Assembly (NCBI GenBank): GCA_014653715.1
Contig: JACWEB010000004.1
Span: 1-53,094 of the forward strand
DNA from: Pelagibacterales bacterium SAG-MED31
Lineage (GTDB): Bacteria > Pseudomonadota > Alphaproteobacteria > HIMB59 > GCA-002718135
Direction: 5' to 3'
Length of the DNA: 53,094 nt
A program made the translations under genes and the position numbers. The notes below the pieces were generated by a model that worked only from the letters and a program-made list of their open reading frames with translations, did no database searches and was not told the DNA's origin. Positions 18,556-28,834 of the stretch are shown piece after piece. The number at the start of each line of letters is the position of its first letter. Position 1 is the first letter of the stretch.

Positions 18556-20634
18556 TTATTCTATACCTAGTAATTTTTTTCTTTCATTTGACCAAGTTCT
18601 AATTAGATTATCTACAGCAAGACATATAAATGATATAAATATTCCAAGAGTAAAACCAATTCCTGCTCCATTTGGTCGAGACAAACTTCCCATTATTAAC
18701 TGACCTAGGTCTTCTGTTCCAATTAAAGCCCCAAGTACAATCATCATCAAAGCAAATATCACTGTTTGATTTATCCCAAGCATAATATGAGGTAATGCCA
18801 GTGGTAAATCAATCAATCGCCATCTTTGCATTTTTGATACTCCAGACATTGATCCTGCATCATGTAATGATGGTGGTACACTTCTTAAACCTTCAACAGT
18901 ATATCTTGTTGCAGGTACACTGGCATATACAATTGCAGCAATCATCACTGAAGTGTCTGTAATACCAAATAAAAGAATTACTGGTATTAAATAAATGAAT
19001 GATGGAAACGTTTGAAAAAAATCACATAAAGATAGAATTGATTTACTAGCAAAATTGTTTTGAGAACACAATGACCCCACTATAATTCCTGAAATAGCTG
19101 AAACACTAACAGCAAATGTTGCCATATATAAAGTAATAAGAGCTCTGTCCCAGTATTCAGATAAAGCAATGAAAAGAATAAGACTGCCCACTATTAAGCA
19201 AGATCTTATTCCTCCAATAATATAACCTGCTCCCATAAATAATAGAAAAGTAGAGATTACAGGCATATTAAGGTAAGCTTGTTTCATTGGTCCTAAGACA
19301 TTTGTTAGTAAAAAAATATTAAAGGTATTTAAATAATAAAAAAAAGTATTCCAAATCCAGTCAACAAAGGCATCTAAAATAGGAGATACTGTCAGACCTT
19401 TATTAAAAGGAATTAAATATAAATAATTAAATCCTTCAGGAAAATAATAGGAAGCAAAGAAAGCAACTATTGAACAAATAATAGTAAAGAAGATAAAAAA
19501 AATAGATAATCTATTTCTTTGATAAAAACCAAGATTAGCAAAATAGTCCTTTTGCTTGTTAGCCCAAGCTAAAGAGAGTTTATCTAATACTACAGCAATA
19601 ATTACAACACAAATTCCTATTTCTGCAGCTTTACCAATTTTAAGTGAGTTTAGTGCAACTTTTAAATTAAATCCTAGTCCTTTTGCACCAATAAAAGCTG
19701 CAATTGTTGTCATTGCTAAACATTGCATAATAACCTGATTTACACCGATTAATATATCTCTTCTAGCAGTAGGTATTAAAACTCTAAACAAGAGTTGAAA
19801 TTTATTACAACCACTCATTAATCCTGATTCAATTACTTCAGGAGATATTTTTTTTAATCCTAATATAGTAAGTCTCACCATTGGTGGAGTAGCAAAAATT
19901 ATTGTTGCTATAGATCCTGCATGGTCTCCAACACCAAATAAAACAACAATTGGGACCAGATAAGAAAAGTGAGGCATGGTTTGTGCAACATTTAAAATTG
20001 GTTGAAGAGTAGCTTCAACTCTTTTACTTAAATATCCCCAAATACCTAAAGATAAACCAAGGATAAAACATACAGGAGCTGTAAATAATACTAATGATAA
20101 AGTCTGCATTGAAGGCTCCCATTGGCCAAAAACTGAAACATATAAAAATCCAATACCAGCTATTATTGCCAATCTAATTCCTTCAAGTTTATAACCGATT
20201 ATAGCAGCACCAATTACAACAGCCGTCCACGGAAGTGCAGGTATATAAAGCCATGAGAATGTTTTTGTTATACCATCACCCAGTATCGAGGATACTGTTT
20301 GATAACCTCCTAAAAAAATTTCTCTAATAAAAATTATAAAAAATAATACAGAATTAGATATTGAACGAGTAATGATTCTAAATAAAGTTTTATCTTCATA
20401 CATCTGCCAATCAGGATCCCAAACTGGTACAGTAAACCAATTGAACATCAAGTTATCCAATAAAGTATTAAAGATTAAAGGAATATCTTTTAATAAAGGA
20501 GGCAATCTCCAAAAATAACTAGCTTCATTCTTAGGTACAAAAAAATATAAAATTAAAAAAATAAAAAAAAGAAAAAGAAATTGTTTCTGTCTTGATTTTT
20601 TAATATCTTCAAACATTAAATATTTATTTTCCAA
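18556..20634 (-). CDS. tmoV: TMAO ABC transporter permease, two fused permease domains
   Basis: Two EAA-like loops (ESGLMSGCNKFQLLFRVLIPTARRDI and DAGSMSGVSKMQRWRLIDLPLALPHI); operon with tmoW/tmoX. Confidence 0.8.
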   Translation of the reverse strand: MENKYLMFEDIKKSRQKQFLFLFFIFLILYFFVPKNEASYFWRLPPLLKDIPLIFNTLLDNLMFNWFTVPVWDPDWQMYEDKTLFRIITRSISNSVLFFIIFIREIFLGGYQTVSSILGDGITKTFSWLYIPALPWTAVVIGAAIIGYKLEGIRLAIIAGIGFLYVSVFGQWEPSMQTLSLVLFTAPVCFILGLSLGIWGYLSKRVEATLQPILNVAQTMPHFSYLVPIVVLFGVGDHAGSIATIIFATPPMVRLTILGLKKISPEVIESGLMSGCNKFQLLFRVLIPTARRDILIGVNQVIMQCLAMTTIAAFIGAKGLGFNLKVALNSLKIGKAAEIGICVVIIAVVLDKLSLAWANKQKDYFANLGFYQRNRLSIFFIFFTIICSIVAFFASYYFPEGFNYLYLIPFNKGLTVSPILDAFVDWIWNTFFYYLNTFNIFLLTNVLGPMKQAYLNMPVISTFLLFMGAGYIIGGIRSCLIVGSLILFIALSEYWDRALITLYMATFAVSVSAISGIIVGSLCSQNNFASKSILSLCDFFQTFPSFIYLIPVILLFGITDTSVMIAAIVYASVPATRYTVEGLRSVPPSLHDAGSMSGVSKMQRWRLIDLPLALPHIMLGINQTVIFALMMIVLGALIGTEDLGQLIMGSLSRPNGAGIGFTLGIFISFICLAVDNLIRTWSNERKKLLGIE

Positions 20635-21670
20635 ATAGAACTTTAATTACTTTTGAAGGTTGTAAAATACCGACAGGCTCATTATTTTTTTTAGAGTCGA
20701 TAACAGTTAAGTTTTCTTTACTTTCTAAAATTGACTCTGCAACAGTTTCAATTATGGCATCTTTAGATACGGTATTATTACCTGCTAAAGATTGATTATA
20801 TTTATCCATAATAGATTCAATTTTTAGTACTTTTTCTCTTGGAACATCTTCTGTAAATTTTTTAACATATTCTGTGGCAGGATTAAGTACTATGTTATCA
20901 GGTGTATCTAGTTGTTCAATTATACCATCTTTCATTATTGCAATTCTATCCGCCAGTCTAAGAGCTTCATCAAAATCATGTGTAACAAACATAATAGTTT
21001 TGTGAAGAGAGTCTTGTAATCGTAAAAACTCATCCTGCATTTCTTTTCTTATTAATGGATCAAGAGCAGAAAACGGTTCATCTAAAAACCAAATATCAGG
21101 TTCAACTGCAAGTGATCTAGCAATACCCACTCTTTGTTGTTGACCTCCAGATAATTCTCTTGGAAAATAATTTTCTCTTCCTTTTAAGCCAACAAGCTCA
21201 ACCATTTCCATAGCTTTTGTTATACTTTCATCTGTTGGAAGACCTTTGATTATAAGAGGAAAGGCAATATTTTCTAAAACAGTTTTATGAGGCAAAAGTG
21301 CAAAACTTTGGAAAACCATACCCATTTTATTTCTTCTTAATTCAATAAGCTGTTTACTATTCATCTCGAGTAAATTTTTTCCATCAATAAATATATTACC
21401 TGAAGTGGGATCTGTTAATCTAGAGATACAACGAAGAAGTGTTGACTTCCCAGATCCTGAAAGCCCCATTACTACTAACATTTCACCTTTATTAATTTCA
21501 AAGGAAGCATTATTTACACCAATTATACAGCCAGCTTTTTGAAATTCTTCAGCAGATATAGGACCACTTGCATTTGCTAATAGTTTAGCTGCGTTGTTTC
21601 CAAAGATTTTATATACAGACTCACATTTGATTACTGGTTCTTTACCTATTGTTGATGAGTCATTTAACAT
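20624..21670 (-). CDS. tmoW: TMAO ABC transporter ATP-binding protein
   Basis: GLSGSGKSTLLRC, LSGGQQQRVGIARSLA, WFLDEPFSALD; ProV-like; operon context. Confidence 0.85.
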   Translation of the reverse strand: MLNDSSTIGKEPVIKCESVYKIFGNNAAKLLANASGPISAEEFQKAGCIIGVNNASFEINKGEMLVVMGLSGSGKSTLLRCISRLTDPTSGNIFIDGKNLLEMNSKQLIELRRNKMGMVFQSFALLPHKTVLENIAFPLIIKGLPTDESITKAMEMVELVGLKGRENYFPRELSGGQQQRVGIARSLAVEPDIWFLDEPFSALDPLIRKEMQDEFLRLQDSLHKTIMFVTHDFDEALRLADRIAIMKDGIIEQLDTPDNIVLNPATEYVKKFTEDVPREKVLKIESIMDKYNQSLAGNNTVSKDAIIETVAESILESKENLTVIDSKKNNEPVGILQPSKVIKVLFGK

Positions 21671-21728
21671 TATAAACTTATAGCACTCAAAAGTTGATTA
21701 ATTAAAAAGAAAATTATTAAATTTAAAA

Positions 21729-21756
21729 AAATCCCCCCTAAATATAGAGAGGATTT
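21729..21756 (-). terminator. Intrinsic terminator-like hairpin between tmoX and tmoW
   Basis: Minus strand AAATCCTCTC-TATATTTA-GGGGGGATTT (10-bp stem with two G-U pairs) followed by T run. Confidence 0.6.
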
Positions 21757-21775
21757 ATAAAAAAAAAGATTACGA

Positions 21776-22726
21776 CTAGTTCATCCAAAGATCCATAAGA
21801 TCTCTGTGATCAGCAATAAATTGAGTTGCAGCATCAGCATGACTCATGCCTTGATTGTCAACTAGATCTGCCATTAGGCCGATTTGAGGCGCAGTAAATG
21901 ACATTTTTGTATAAAATTTATACGCTGCTGGATGAGTAATTGGGAACTTGATATGAGCAGCTTTTTTAAGCCATCCCTTTGGTGAACCACAACCAGTAGT
22001 TTCTAAAGACCCACCATTTTCAAGTCTGCAACCCTCAAAGTAAGGAGGGAAATCAATAAATGTAAATCCTGAAGCATCTGTGAAATTCGGAGACCAGTTA
22101 AAAATTACTGTTCCTCTTCCTTCCTTCTTTGCTGCATCAAGTTCTGCCCATAATGCATCAGCACTACCTGCAAACTTAACCATCCATAAATCATCAATTC
22201 CTAGACCTTTTAGTCTGTTAGGCATAACGTCAGTATGCCACTCGTAAGGTCCTTCTAACCATCTACCTTTACCACCTGAGTCAGCAGTAGCAAAGTTAGC
22301 TGCACACTCTGGTGATTTAAGAGCTTCCCAATTAGGTAGTCCTGGGCACAAACCCTCATCAATAACCCAGTTAGGAATTCCCATTTCCTCAAAAGTTATA
22401 AGATCATGACTTCCAGCATCAATTAAGCCACCTTTATCCATAGCTTCATAAAATGGAAGAGCCATTGTAGACTCCCAAGTCTCATGTGCTACGTGCAGAT
22501 CACCAATTCTTACAGCTTCATATCTGGAAGCTGATTCAGCTGGAACTAATTCAGCAGTAAACCCTTGTTCTTCAAAAATTTGTGCCATAACATTTGCCAT
22601 TACTATTTGACTTGACCAGTTAAGCACAGGTATTCTAATTGGATCAGCAGCTTTAGCAATACTTCCAAATATTGTGAATGAAAGAATCACAGAAGCTAAA
22701 ATAAATCCTTTAAAAAATTTTACCAT
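21776..22726 (-). CDS. tmoX: TMAO ABC transporter substrate-binding protein
   Basis: Signal peptide; ProX-like PIRIPVLNWSSQIVMANVMAQIFEEQGF; adjacent to tmm/tdm. Confidence 0.8.
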   Translation of the reverse strand: MVKFFKGFILASVILSFTIFGSIAKAADPIRIPVLNWSSQIVMANVMAQIFEEQGFTAELVPAESASRYEAVRIGDLHVAHETWESTMALPFYEAMDKGGLIDAGSHDLITFEEMGIPNWVIDEGLCPGLPNWEALKSPECAANFATADSGGKGRWLEGPYEWHTDVMPNRLKGLGIDDLWMVKFAGSADALWAELDAAKKEGRGTVIFNWSPNFTDASGFTFIDFPPYFEGCRLENGGSLETTGCGSPKGWLKKAAHIKFPITHPAAYKFYTKMSFTAPQIGLMADLVDNQGMSHADAATQFIADHRDLMDLWMN

Positions 22727-22800
22727 ATTTCCTCCTGTTTGATTTTTGAATTTAAATCTAATTAATTGATATGCTCATCAAATCATAAAACTGTAAAGAA

Positions 22801-22817
22801 TTTCTTATTTTGAAACA
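22801..22817. promoter_or_regulatory. Degenerate copy of palindromic operator: TTTCT-TATTT-TGAAACA in tmoX/tmm divergent intergenic region
   Basis: Right half TGAAACA identical to that at 28752..28770, same N5 spacing. Confidence 0.3.
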
Positions 22818-22880
22818 AAATTTTACTTTAAAAAATGAAAAATTAGTACAATAATTACTCTTTATTTTCTGGGGGGATTA

Positions 22881-24215
22881 ATGACAAAAGTAGCTATAAT
22901 TGGTTCAGGCCCATGTGGGCTGTCAATATTAAGAGCTTTTCAACAAGCTGAAGAGAAAGGACACATCATTCCTGAAATTGTTTGCTATGAGAAACAAAAA
23001 GATTGGGGAGGTTTATGGAATTATAGTTGGAGGACTGGCTCTGATCAATACGGTGACCCCGTCCCAAATAGTATGTATCGTTATTTATGGTCCAATGGCC
23101 CTAAGGAATGCTTAGAGTTTGCTGACTATTCTTTTGATGAACATTTTAATCAACCAATTCCATCTTTCCCTCCAAGAGAAGTTTTGTATGATTATATTTT
23201 AGGCAGAGCCAAAAAAGCAAATATTAAGAAGTATATAAAATTTAATACAACAGTTACACAAGCAAAATATAATGGAAGTCAGTTTGAAATTTCTACATTA
23301 AATAAAATAGATAATACTTTAAATACAAATAATTTTGATTATCTTGTTGTGGCATCAGGTCATTTTTCGGTGCCGTATATTCCTGAATATGATGGAATGA
23401 AATCTTTTCCTGGTAGAATTTTACATGGTCATGATTTTAGAGACGCAGAAGAATTTAGAAATAAAGATGTGGTTGTTTTAGGTAGCAGTTATTCAGCTGA
23501 GGATATATCACTTCAATGTTACAAATATGGTGCAAAGTCTGTCACTATTGGATATCGAAACAATCCTATGGGCTTTAAGTGGCCAGATGGAATGAAAGAA
23601 GTTTATTATTTAGATAGATTAGAAGGGAACAAGGCAATTTTTAAAGATGGTCATGAACAAAATGCTGATGCAATTATATTATGCAGCGGCTATCTCCATC
23701 ACTTCCCCTATCTTGAAGATACTTTAAAACTTAAAACAGGAAATAGATTATATCCACCCAAGCTATATAAAGGTGTTGTTTGGCAAGATAATCATAAAAT
23801 GATGTATCTAGGTATGCAAGATCAATTCCATACTTTTAACATGTTTGATTGCCAAGCTTGGTTTGCAAGAGATGTAATAATGGATAAAATAAAAATGCCT
23901 AGTGATGAAGAAATAGAAAAAAATATTAGTAAATGGGTATCAGAAGAGGAGATTTTAGAAGATCCAATTCAAATGATTGATTTTCAAACTGAATATACGA
24001 AAGATTTGCACGCTTCATCTGACTATCCTAAAATTAATTTTGAATTAATCAGAGAGCATTTCAAAAATTGGGAGCACCATAAAGAAGAAGATATAATGAC
24101 TTATAGAAATAATTCTTTTTCATCACCTGTTACAGGAACAATAGCTCCTATTCACCATACACCTTGGGCAGAAGCGATGGATGATTCAATGGATACATTT
24201 ATGAAGTCTAAATAA
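22881..24215 (+). CDS. tmm: Trimethylamine monooxygenase
   Basis: GSGPCGLSILRAFQ; EIVCYEKQKDWGGLWNYSWRTG; MYRYLWSNGPKECLEFADYSFDEHF; GHDFRDAEEF characteristic of bacterial Tmm. Confidence 0.93.
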   Translation: MTKVAIIGSGPCGLSILRAFQQAEEKGHIIPEIVCYEKQKDWGGLWNYSWRTGSDQYGDPVPNSMYRYLWSNGPKECLEFADYSFDEHFNQPIPSFPPREVLYDYILGRAKKANIKKYIKFNTTVTQAKYNGSQFEISTLNKIDNTLNTNNFDYLVVASGHFSVPYIPEYDGMKSFPGRILHGHDFRDAEEFRNKDVVVLGSSYSAEDISLQCYKYGAKSVTIGYRNNPMGFKWPDGMKEVYYLDRLEGNKAIFKDGHEQNADAIILCSGYLHHFPYLEDTLKLKTGNRLYPPKLYKGVVWQDNHKMMYLGMQDQFHTFNMFDCQAWFARDVIMDKIKMPSDEEIEKNISKWVSEEEILEDPIQMIDFQTEYTKDLHASSDYPKINFELIREHFKNWEHHKEEDIMTYRNNSFSSPVTGTIAPIHHTPWAEAMDDSMDTFMKSK

Positions 24216-24217
24216 AT

Positions 24218-24583
24218 TTAGTCTTCAGAATAAATATATTTTCCTCGATGTGTTACAATGCTAGTGCAACCACTTTTGGTTGTGCTGTGATGAGAAGAAC
24301 CTGAAGAAAGCTGAACAAAATCTCCTTTTTTATAAATAAACCCATCGGAGTCAGTTAGATCGCCTTCAAGTATAAAAAATTCTTCTGGCCCAGTGTGTTC
24401 ATGTGCTTTTGATATAGTATTTGCTTCCATTCTGTAGAGATAAGAGCCTTCTCCTGTGTTATGATTATAACTTAAATTAAACCAATATATATTACCTAGT
24501 TGATTTTTTGATTCGTCTTCTAATAATTCCCATTTTAGACTTTCAATATTAAATACTTTTCTGAGATCAGATAAATTATTCAT
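24218..24583 (-). CDS. Cupin-domain protein
   Basis: KAHEHTGPEEFFILEGDLTD, GSSHHSTT. Confidence 0.75.
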   Translation of the reverse strand: MNNLSDLRKVFNIESLKWELLEDESKNQLGNIYWFNLSYNHNTGEGSYLYRMEANTISKAHEHTGPEEFFILEGDLTDSDGFIYKKGDFVQLSSGSSHHSTTKSGCTSIVTHRGKYIYSED

Positions 24584-24598
24584 TTATCATTATTTAAA

Positions 24599-26956
24599 TT
24601 AAGCCTTAACTCTACTTTTTGTTGGATCATAAAAAGGAAAACCTACAACTTTGGCAGATATTCTTTTTTGATGCCCATCAAGTTTACCCACCTCAAGCTC
24701 TGTACCAATTTCAGATGAGCGAATATCAACTCTGCATAAGGCTATATTCTTATTTAATGTTGGAGAAATTGTTCCACTTGTTATGATGCCAACTTGAGCT
24801 CTACCACTATGAACACAATCGCCGTGATTAACTTTTTCATTTCCTTCTAACTCTAATCCAACTAATTTTTTATGAGGATGTGCTTTTCTTTCAACTAATG
24901 CCTCTTTACCAATAAAATTTTGTTCTTTAGTTTTAAGAGGAACAGTAAAACTTATTCCAGCCTCAAAAGGATCAGTCTCATCACTAAATTCATTACCTCC
25001 TAGAATTAATCCAGCTTCAATTCTAAGCATATCAAGTGCTTCAAATCCCATTGGTGAGATATTAAATTCTTGTCCAGCATCCCATATCGCATCCCAAACT
25101 TTAGGTGCATCATTAGGGTGACAATAAATTTCATAACCAAGTTCCCCAGTATAACCAGTTCTAGATAACATGATCGGTATTCCTGAGTGGTCTCCAATTC
25201 TGCTAATTGTAAAATGAAACCATTCTAGATTATTAACTTGTGGGTGAGCAGGAGGTGTCCAAATAATTTTGGATAACAATTTTCTACTGTTTGGTCCTTG
25301 TACTGAAATATTATGAAGGTGATCAGTTGAGGATTTAATGTTGGCATGAAGTTTTAATTCTTCGCTTAATTGCGTGAGCCATTCTCCTGAATAATCACTG
25401 CCACAAATCCAACGAAAATTATGATCTCCTAATTTATAGAGAGTACCATCATCAATCATGGTACCATTTTCATAGCACATTGCTGTGTACACAACCTGAC
25501 CAACTGATAATTTTTTAATATTTCTTGTAAGTGCTACATTGAGTAATTCCTCTGAGTCAGGTCCAACAATTTCAAACTTTCTTAATGAAGACAAGTCCAT
25601 CATTACTACATTGTTCCTGCATTCAGTATATTCTCTAATAGTTCCAAAATTATTAAATTTATTTGGAATCCAAAAACCATAAGATTCCATCATATCATTT
25701 GTTAATTTAGATGTTCTTGGATGAAAACCTGTTTCTTTTGTCAGCATAAAATCACTTCCAGCATTTTTTCTATAACCAATAGATTTTGCAAATCTATTTT
25801 TTTCTGAGTAAACTCTAACGTAAATGTCTGTGGGGTTCCAGTCATTTGCAGTATCAATATCATCAGGACATGATGATGATACGCATACAAGATCTTTCTG
25901 TGCTTTAAAAAGAACGTAATCACCAGGACGTGACCATGGCATGTCAGAATAAATTACATTGTTTGCGTCTATTCCAGTATTAAAAAATAAATTTATAGCA
26001 GCCCATCCATTTCTTTTTTCAACTCCATATTTATCAAGTGCATAATTAAAATTATCTGAACAATTTATATGACCAAAATAACCTTGATCTTCATAAAGTT
26101 TTCTTGTGCAAGCTGTACCAAAAGTGTCATGCCGGCCAATTGTGTCTTGAACTACTTCAACTAGAGGTTCTAGATTTTTATCAAAATATTTTGAGTGCAA
26201 ACCTGGCATTGCATATGCACCACCAACGATTGCTCTACTCGCTGTTGTATCAATTGATAGTTCTTTTCCATTTTGTAAACCATCACTATCAAAAGCCATA
26301 AAGTCTGAGCACTGTCTCCCATATAAATCAATAATTTGAATGTAATCGCCTTTTTTAATTTCATATGCAGTTGCAGAACTATCTTTTATTAAAATTTCTT
26401 CTTTAGGTGAAGCCAATGGTTCAGGTAAAACTCTTTCTAATTTATTTTTTTTTGGATTAATTCTTTTAACTATAACTTCTATATCGGTAGGAGGATTTTG
26501 ATTTCTAACAATCATATTTTCTCCAGGACAAGCTAAGACAATAAAACAATTTTCATTTATGATTATCTTTTCACTATCATTTCTTTTTGAATTTTCATTA
26601 AAGATTAAAGATGAAGCAAATTTATCAAGGTTAATTTTTTTATTTTTTAATTTTTGAATTAAAAACAATTTATCTGAGTTATTATTTAAAATTTTTTTTA
26701 AAAAAGAATTTTCTATTTTAGGTTTTTTATTAATTATATTTTGATTGTTATTTCCTTTTTGATCAAAGATAGTTATTTCACAAACTTGATTTCCATCTAA
26801 ATTTTTAAGATATAAATTATCACCTTTATCCAAATCAATGCCAATTAATCCTTGTCCTTTAACTAAATATCTCTCCGTATCTTCAGGAAGTCCATAGGAG
26901 CCAATGACAATAGGATTAGATCTTCTTACTTGGTATTTACTAATATCAATATTCAT
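24599..26956 (-). CDS. tdm: Trimethylamine N-oxide demethylase (DUF1989-GcvT fusion)
   Basis: N-terminal DUF1989-like (DYIQIIDLYGRQCSDFMAFD), C-terminal GcvT-like (MLSRTGYTGELGYEIYC, FIGKEALVER); next to tmm. Confidence 0.88.
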   Translation of the reverse strand: MNIDISKYQVRRSNPIVIGSYGLPEDTERYLVKGQGLIGIDLDKGDNLYLKNLDGNQVCEITIFDQKGNNNQNIINKKPKIENSFLKKILNNNSDKLFLIQKLKNKKINLDKFASSLIFNENSKRNDSEKIIINENCFIVLACPGENMIVRNQNPPTDIEVIVKRINPKKNKLERVLPEPLASPKEEILIKDSSATAYEIKKGDYIQIIDLYGRQCSDFMAFDSDGLQNGKELSIDTTASRAIVGGAYAMPGLHSKYFDKNLEPLVEVVQDTIGRHDTFGTACTRKLYEDQGYFGHINCSDNFNYALDKYGVEKRNGWAAINLFFNTGIDANNVIYSDMPWSRPGDYVLFKAQKDLVCVSSSCPDDIDTANDWNPTDIYVRVYSEKNRFAKSIGYRKNAGSDFMLTKETGFHPRTSKLTNDMMESYGFWIPNKFNNFGTIREYTECRNNVVMMDLSSLRKFEIVGPDSEELLNVALTRNIKKLSVGQVVYTAMCYENGTMIDDGTLYKLGDHNFRWICGSDYSGEWLTQLSEELKLHANIKSSTDHLHNISVQGPNSRKLLSKIIWTPPAHPQVNNLEWFHFTISRIGDHSGIPIMLSRTGYTGELGYEIYCHPNDAPKVWDAIWDAGQEFNISPMGFEALDMLRIEAGLILGGNEFSDETDPFEAGISFTVPLKTKEQNFIGKEALVERKAHPHKKLVGLELEGNEKVNHGDCVHSGRAQVGIITSGTISPTLNKNIALCRVDIRSSEIGTELEVGKLDGHQKRISAKVVGFPFYDPTKSRVKA

Positions 26957-27038
26957 TATTTAATTTAGTATAAATTTTTTTCTTAATATTTTATTTTCTT
27001 AAATAGTGAAAATTATCTTAATCTATATAATATAAACT

Positions 27039-27914
27039 TCAATTTATTTTAAATTCTTCATCAAAAGATTTGTTAAATTTTGATAAATTATCTGAAGTAT
27101 AACCCTTATAATCAAATTCAATATTAGAGGTAAGTTCTGAAACCATACTCCACATGGTTTCTCTCAATAAAGACGCAGATTTAATGGCTTTATATTTTAG
27201 GTGTAATTCTGATGATAATTTTTTTTCAAAATAACTTTCTAGTAAATATTTTTCTTCATCTTCACTAAAGTTGTTATTAGAAGCAAGTCCCCCAAGGTCA
27301 AATAAAGGAGTATTAAATCCAGCATATTCCCAATCTATTAACCATATTTTTTCTTGGTTTTGAATAAAGTTGGCTGGAAGAAGATCATTATGACTAAATA
27401 CAATTTCAAAGGGTGATGATACATTTTCTAATTTTAATGCTTTCTTTAAAAGATCAGGAAGGATTTTGATATATGAACTGTGATTATCCTCTAAAAATTT
27501 TTTATAATTTTTTATTACATGAAAGACCCAAAAAATAACAGATTGACCAATAAGTTGATCAGGCATTTTGGTGTGAACTTTTTTCACAAGTTTAGTTATA
27601 TTATCTATATTTTTTTTAATATCTTCTGAGTCAAATGTTTTACCATCTACATAGTTAAAAACTTGAATTGATTTGTCATGAAATAATAATTTTGGACATA
27701 TGCCTATTTTTGAAGCTGCCTTACTAGCTTGTACTTCATTTGATCTAAAAACCAAATGCTCTGATATATCATCTCCTATCCTCACAAAATATTTACGAGA
27801 CCCATCAGTTACAAGAAAATTTTTATTCGTAATTCCTCCTTTAATTGGAGAAATATCAATTGCACCTTCCCAGAAATTAATACTGTTTATTAATTTAGTG
27901 CTTTTTTTATCCAT
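27039..27914 (-). CDS. Choline kinase/APH-family phosphotransferase
   Basis: FSHNDLLPANFI ... WLIDWEYAGFNTPLFDLG. Confidence 0.8.
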   Translation of the reverse strand: MDKKSTKLINSINFWEGAIDISPIKGGITNKNFLVTDGSRKYFVRIGDDISEHLVFRSNEVQASKAASKIGICPKLLFHDKSIQVFNYVDGKTFDSEDIKKNIDNITKLVKKVHTKMPDQLIGQSVIFWVFHVIKNYKKFLEDNHSSYIKILPDLLKKALKLENVSSPFEIVFSHNDLLPANFIQNQEKIWLIDWEYAGFNTPLFDLGGLASNNNFSEDEEKYLLESYFEKKLSSELHLKYKAIKSASLLRETMWSMVSELTSNIEFDYKGYTSDNLSKFNKSFDEEFKIN

Positions 27915-27987
27915 AAATTATTTAATATATTATATTTTAATATAATTTATTTACTATTAATCATATATATTTTGCATACATTTTATT

Positions 27988-28749
27988 ATGACGCGTAATT
28001 ATTTAAGTGGATCAATTAAAAAAGCTTTAGCTATAATTGAATGCGTTGGAAAATCGCCTAAACCTCTTAAAGCTAGCCAAGTTGCTTCTATTACTAAATT
28101 AGATAGAGCCACAGCATTTAGAATTTTAACTTATCTGACGAGTCTTGGATATGTTTTTAAAGATACTTCGAATAATTTATACTCATTAGGCCATAAGATT
28201 TTTGAATTTGGAGATAAATCTGATTTTCTTAAAACGCTTACAACTTTATGTTTTGAGCATATTAAAAATTTATCCTACGAGACTAATCATATTACATATT
28301 TAGCTGTTTTAGAGGGGCCACACATTGTTTATTGTGATAAAGTTGATCCACTTGGAGACAATGCGCCAAGAGCTTTTAGAATGAGATTAGATGCACATAG
28401 TTGTGCCTTAGGTAAAGCTATACTAGCTTTTAAATCAAGGGATGAGTTGAGAGAGATTTATAAAAGTTATACACTACATAAACATACAGCAAATACGATA
28501 ACTTCACTTGATAAATTATATGCAAATTTAGATAGGATCAGAAAACAAGGATACAGTTTGAACGAAGCTGAAACTTTTGATTATGTATACGGAATCGGTG
28601 CGCCTATTATGGATTCTCAAAGTAGAGCAATTGCTGGGATTTCAATTTCAGGAACTAAAGGTAGTATTAATGTGAAAACAGTTCAGGAGTTAGCGATAAA
28701 AGTAAAAAATACTTCAAAATTAATATCAAAAAAACTTCAAGAAAATTAA
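27988..28749 (+). CDS. IclR-family transcriptional regulator
   Basis: N-terminal wHTH (KASQVASITKLDRATAFRILTYLTSLGYV) and C-terminal IclR effector domain (YGIGAPIMDSQSRAIAGISISG). Confidence 0.9.
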   Translation: MTRNYLSGSIKKALAIIECVGKSPKPLKASQVASITKLDRATAFRILTYLTSLGYVFKDTSNNLYSLGHKIFEFGDKSDFLKTLTTLCFEHIKNLSYETNHITYLAVLEGPHIVYCDKVDPLGDNAPRAFRMRLDAHSCALGKAILAFKSRDELREIYKSYTLHKHTANTITSLDKLYANLDRIRKQGYSLNEAETFDYVYGIGAPIMDSQSRAIAGISISGTKGSINVKTVQELAIKVKNTSKLISKKLQEN

Positions 28750-28751
28750 GA

Positions 28752-28770
28752 TGTTTCAGCCAATGAAACA
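28752..28770. promoter_or_regulatory. Perfect palindromic putative operator TGTTTCA-GCCAA-TGAAACA
   Basis: 7-bp perfect inverted repeat with 5-bp spacer directly downstream of IclR gene, upstream of FAD oxidoreductase. Confidence 0.6.
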
Positions 28771-28834
28771 TTTACTTTATGGTTATTTGACTTTCAAATA
28801 TGTGTTCAAAAAAAAATTATAAAGGAATATTTTT

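Noticed and set aside
26970-27040. TTTTC...TGAAAA upstream of tdm as a further IclR site
   Set aside because: Spacing is 7-8 bp rather than 5 and half-sites are incomplete.
27926-27949. AT-rich inverted repeat (TTATATTTTAATATAA) between the kinase and IclR genes
   Set aside because: Pure A/T palindromes are expected by chance in this AT-rich sequence; could be an IclR autoregulatory site but not supportable alone.
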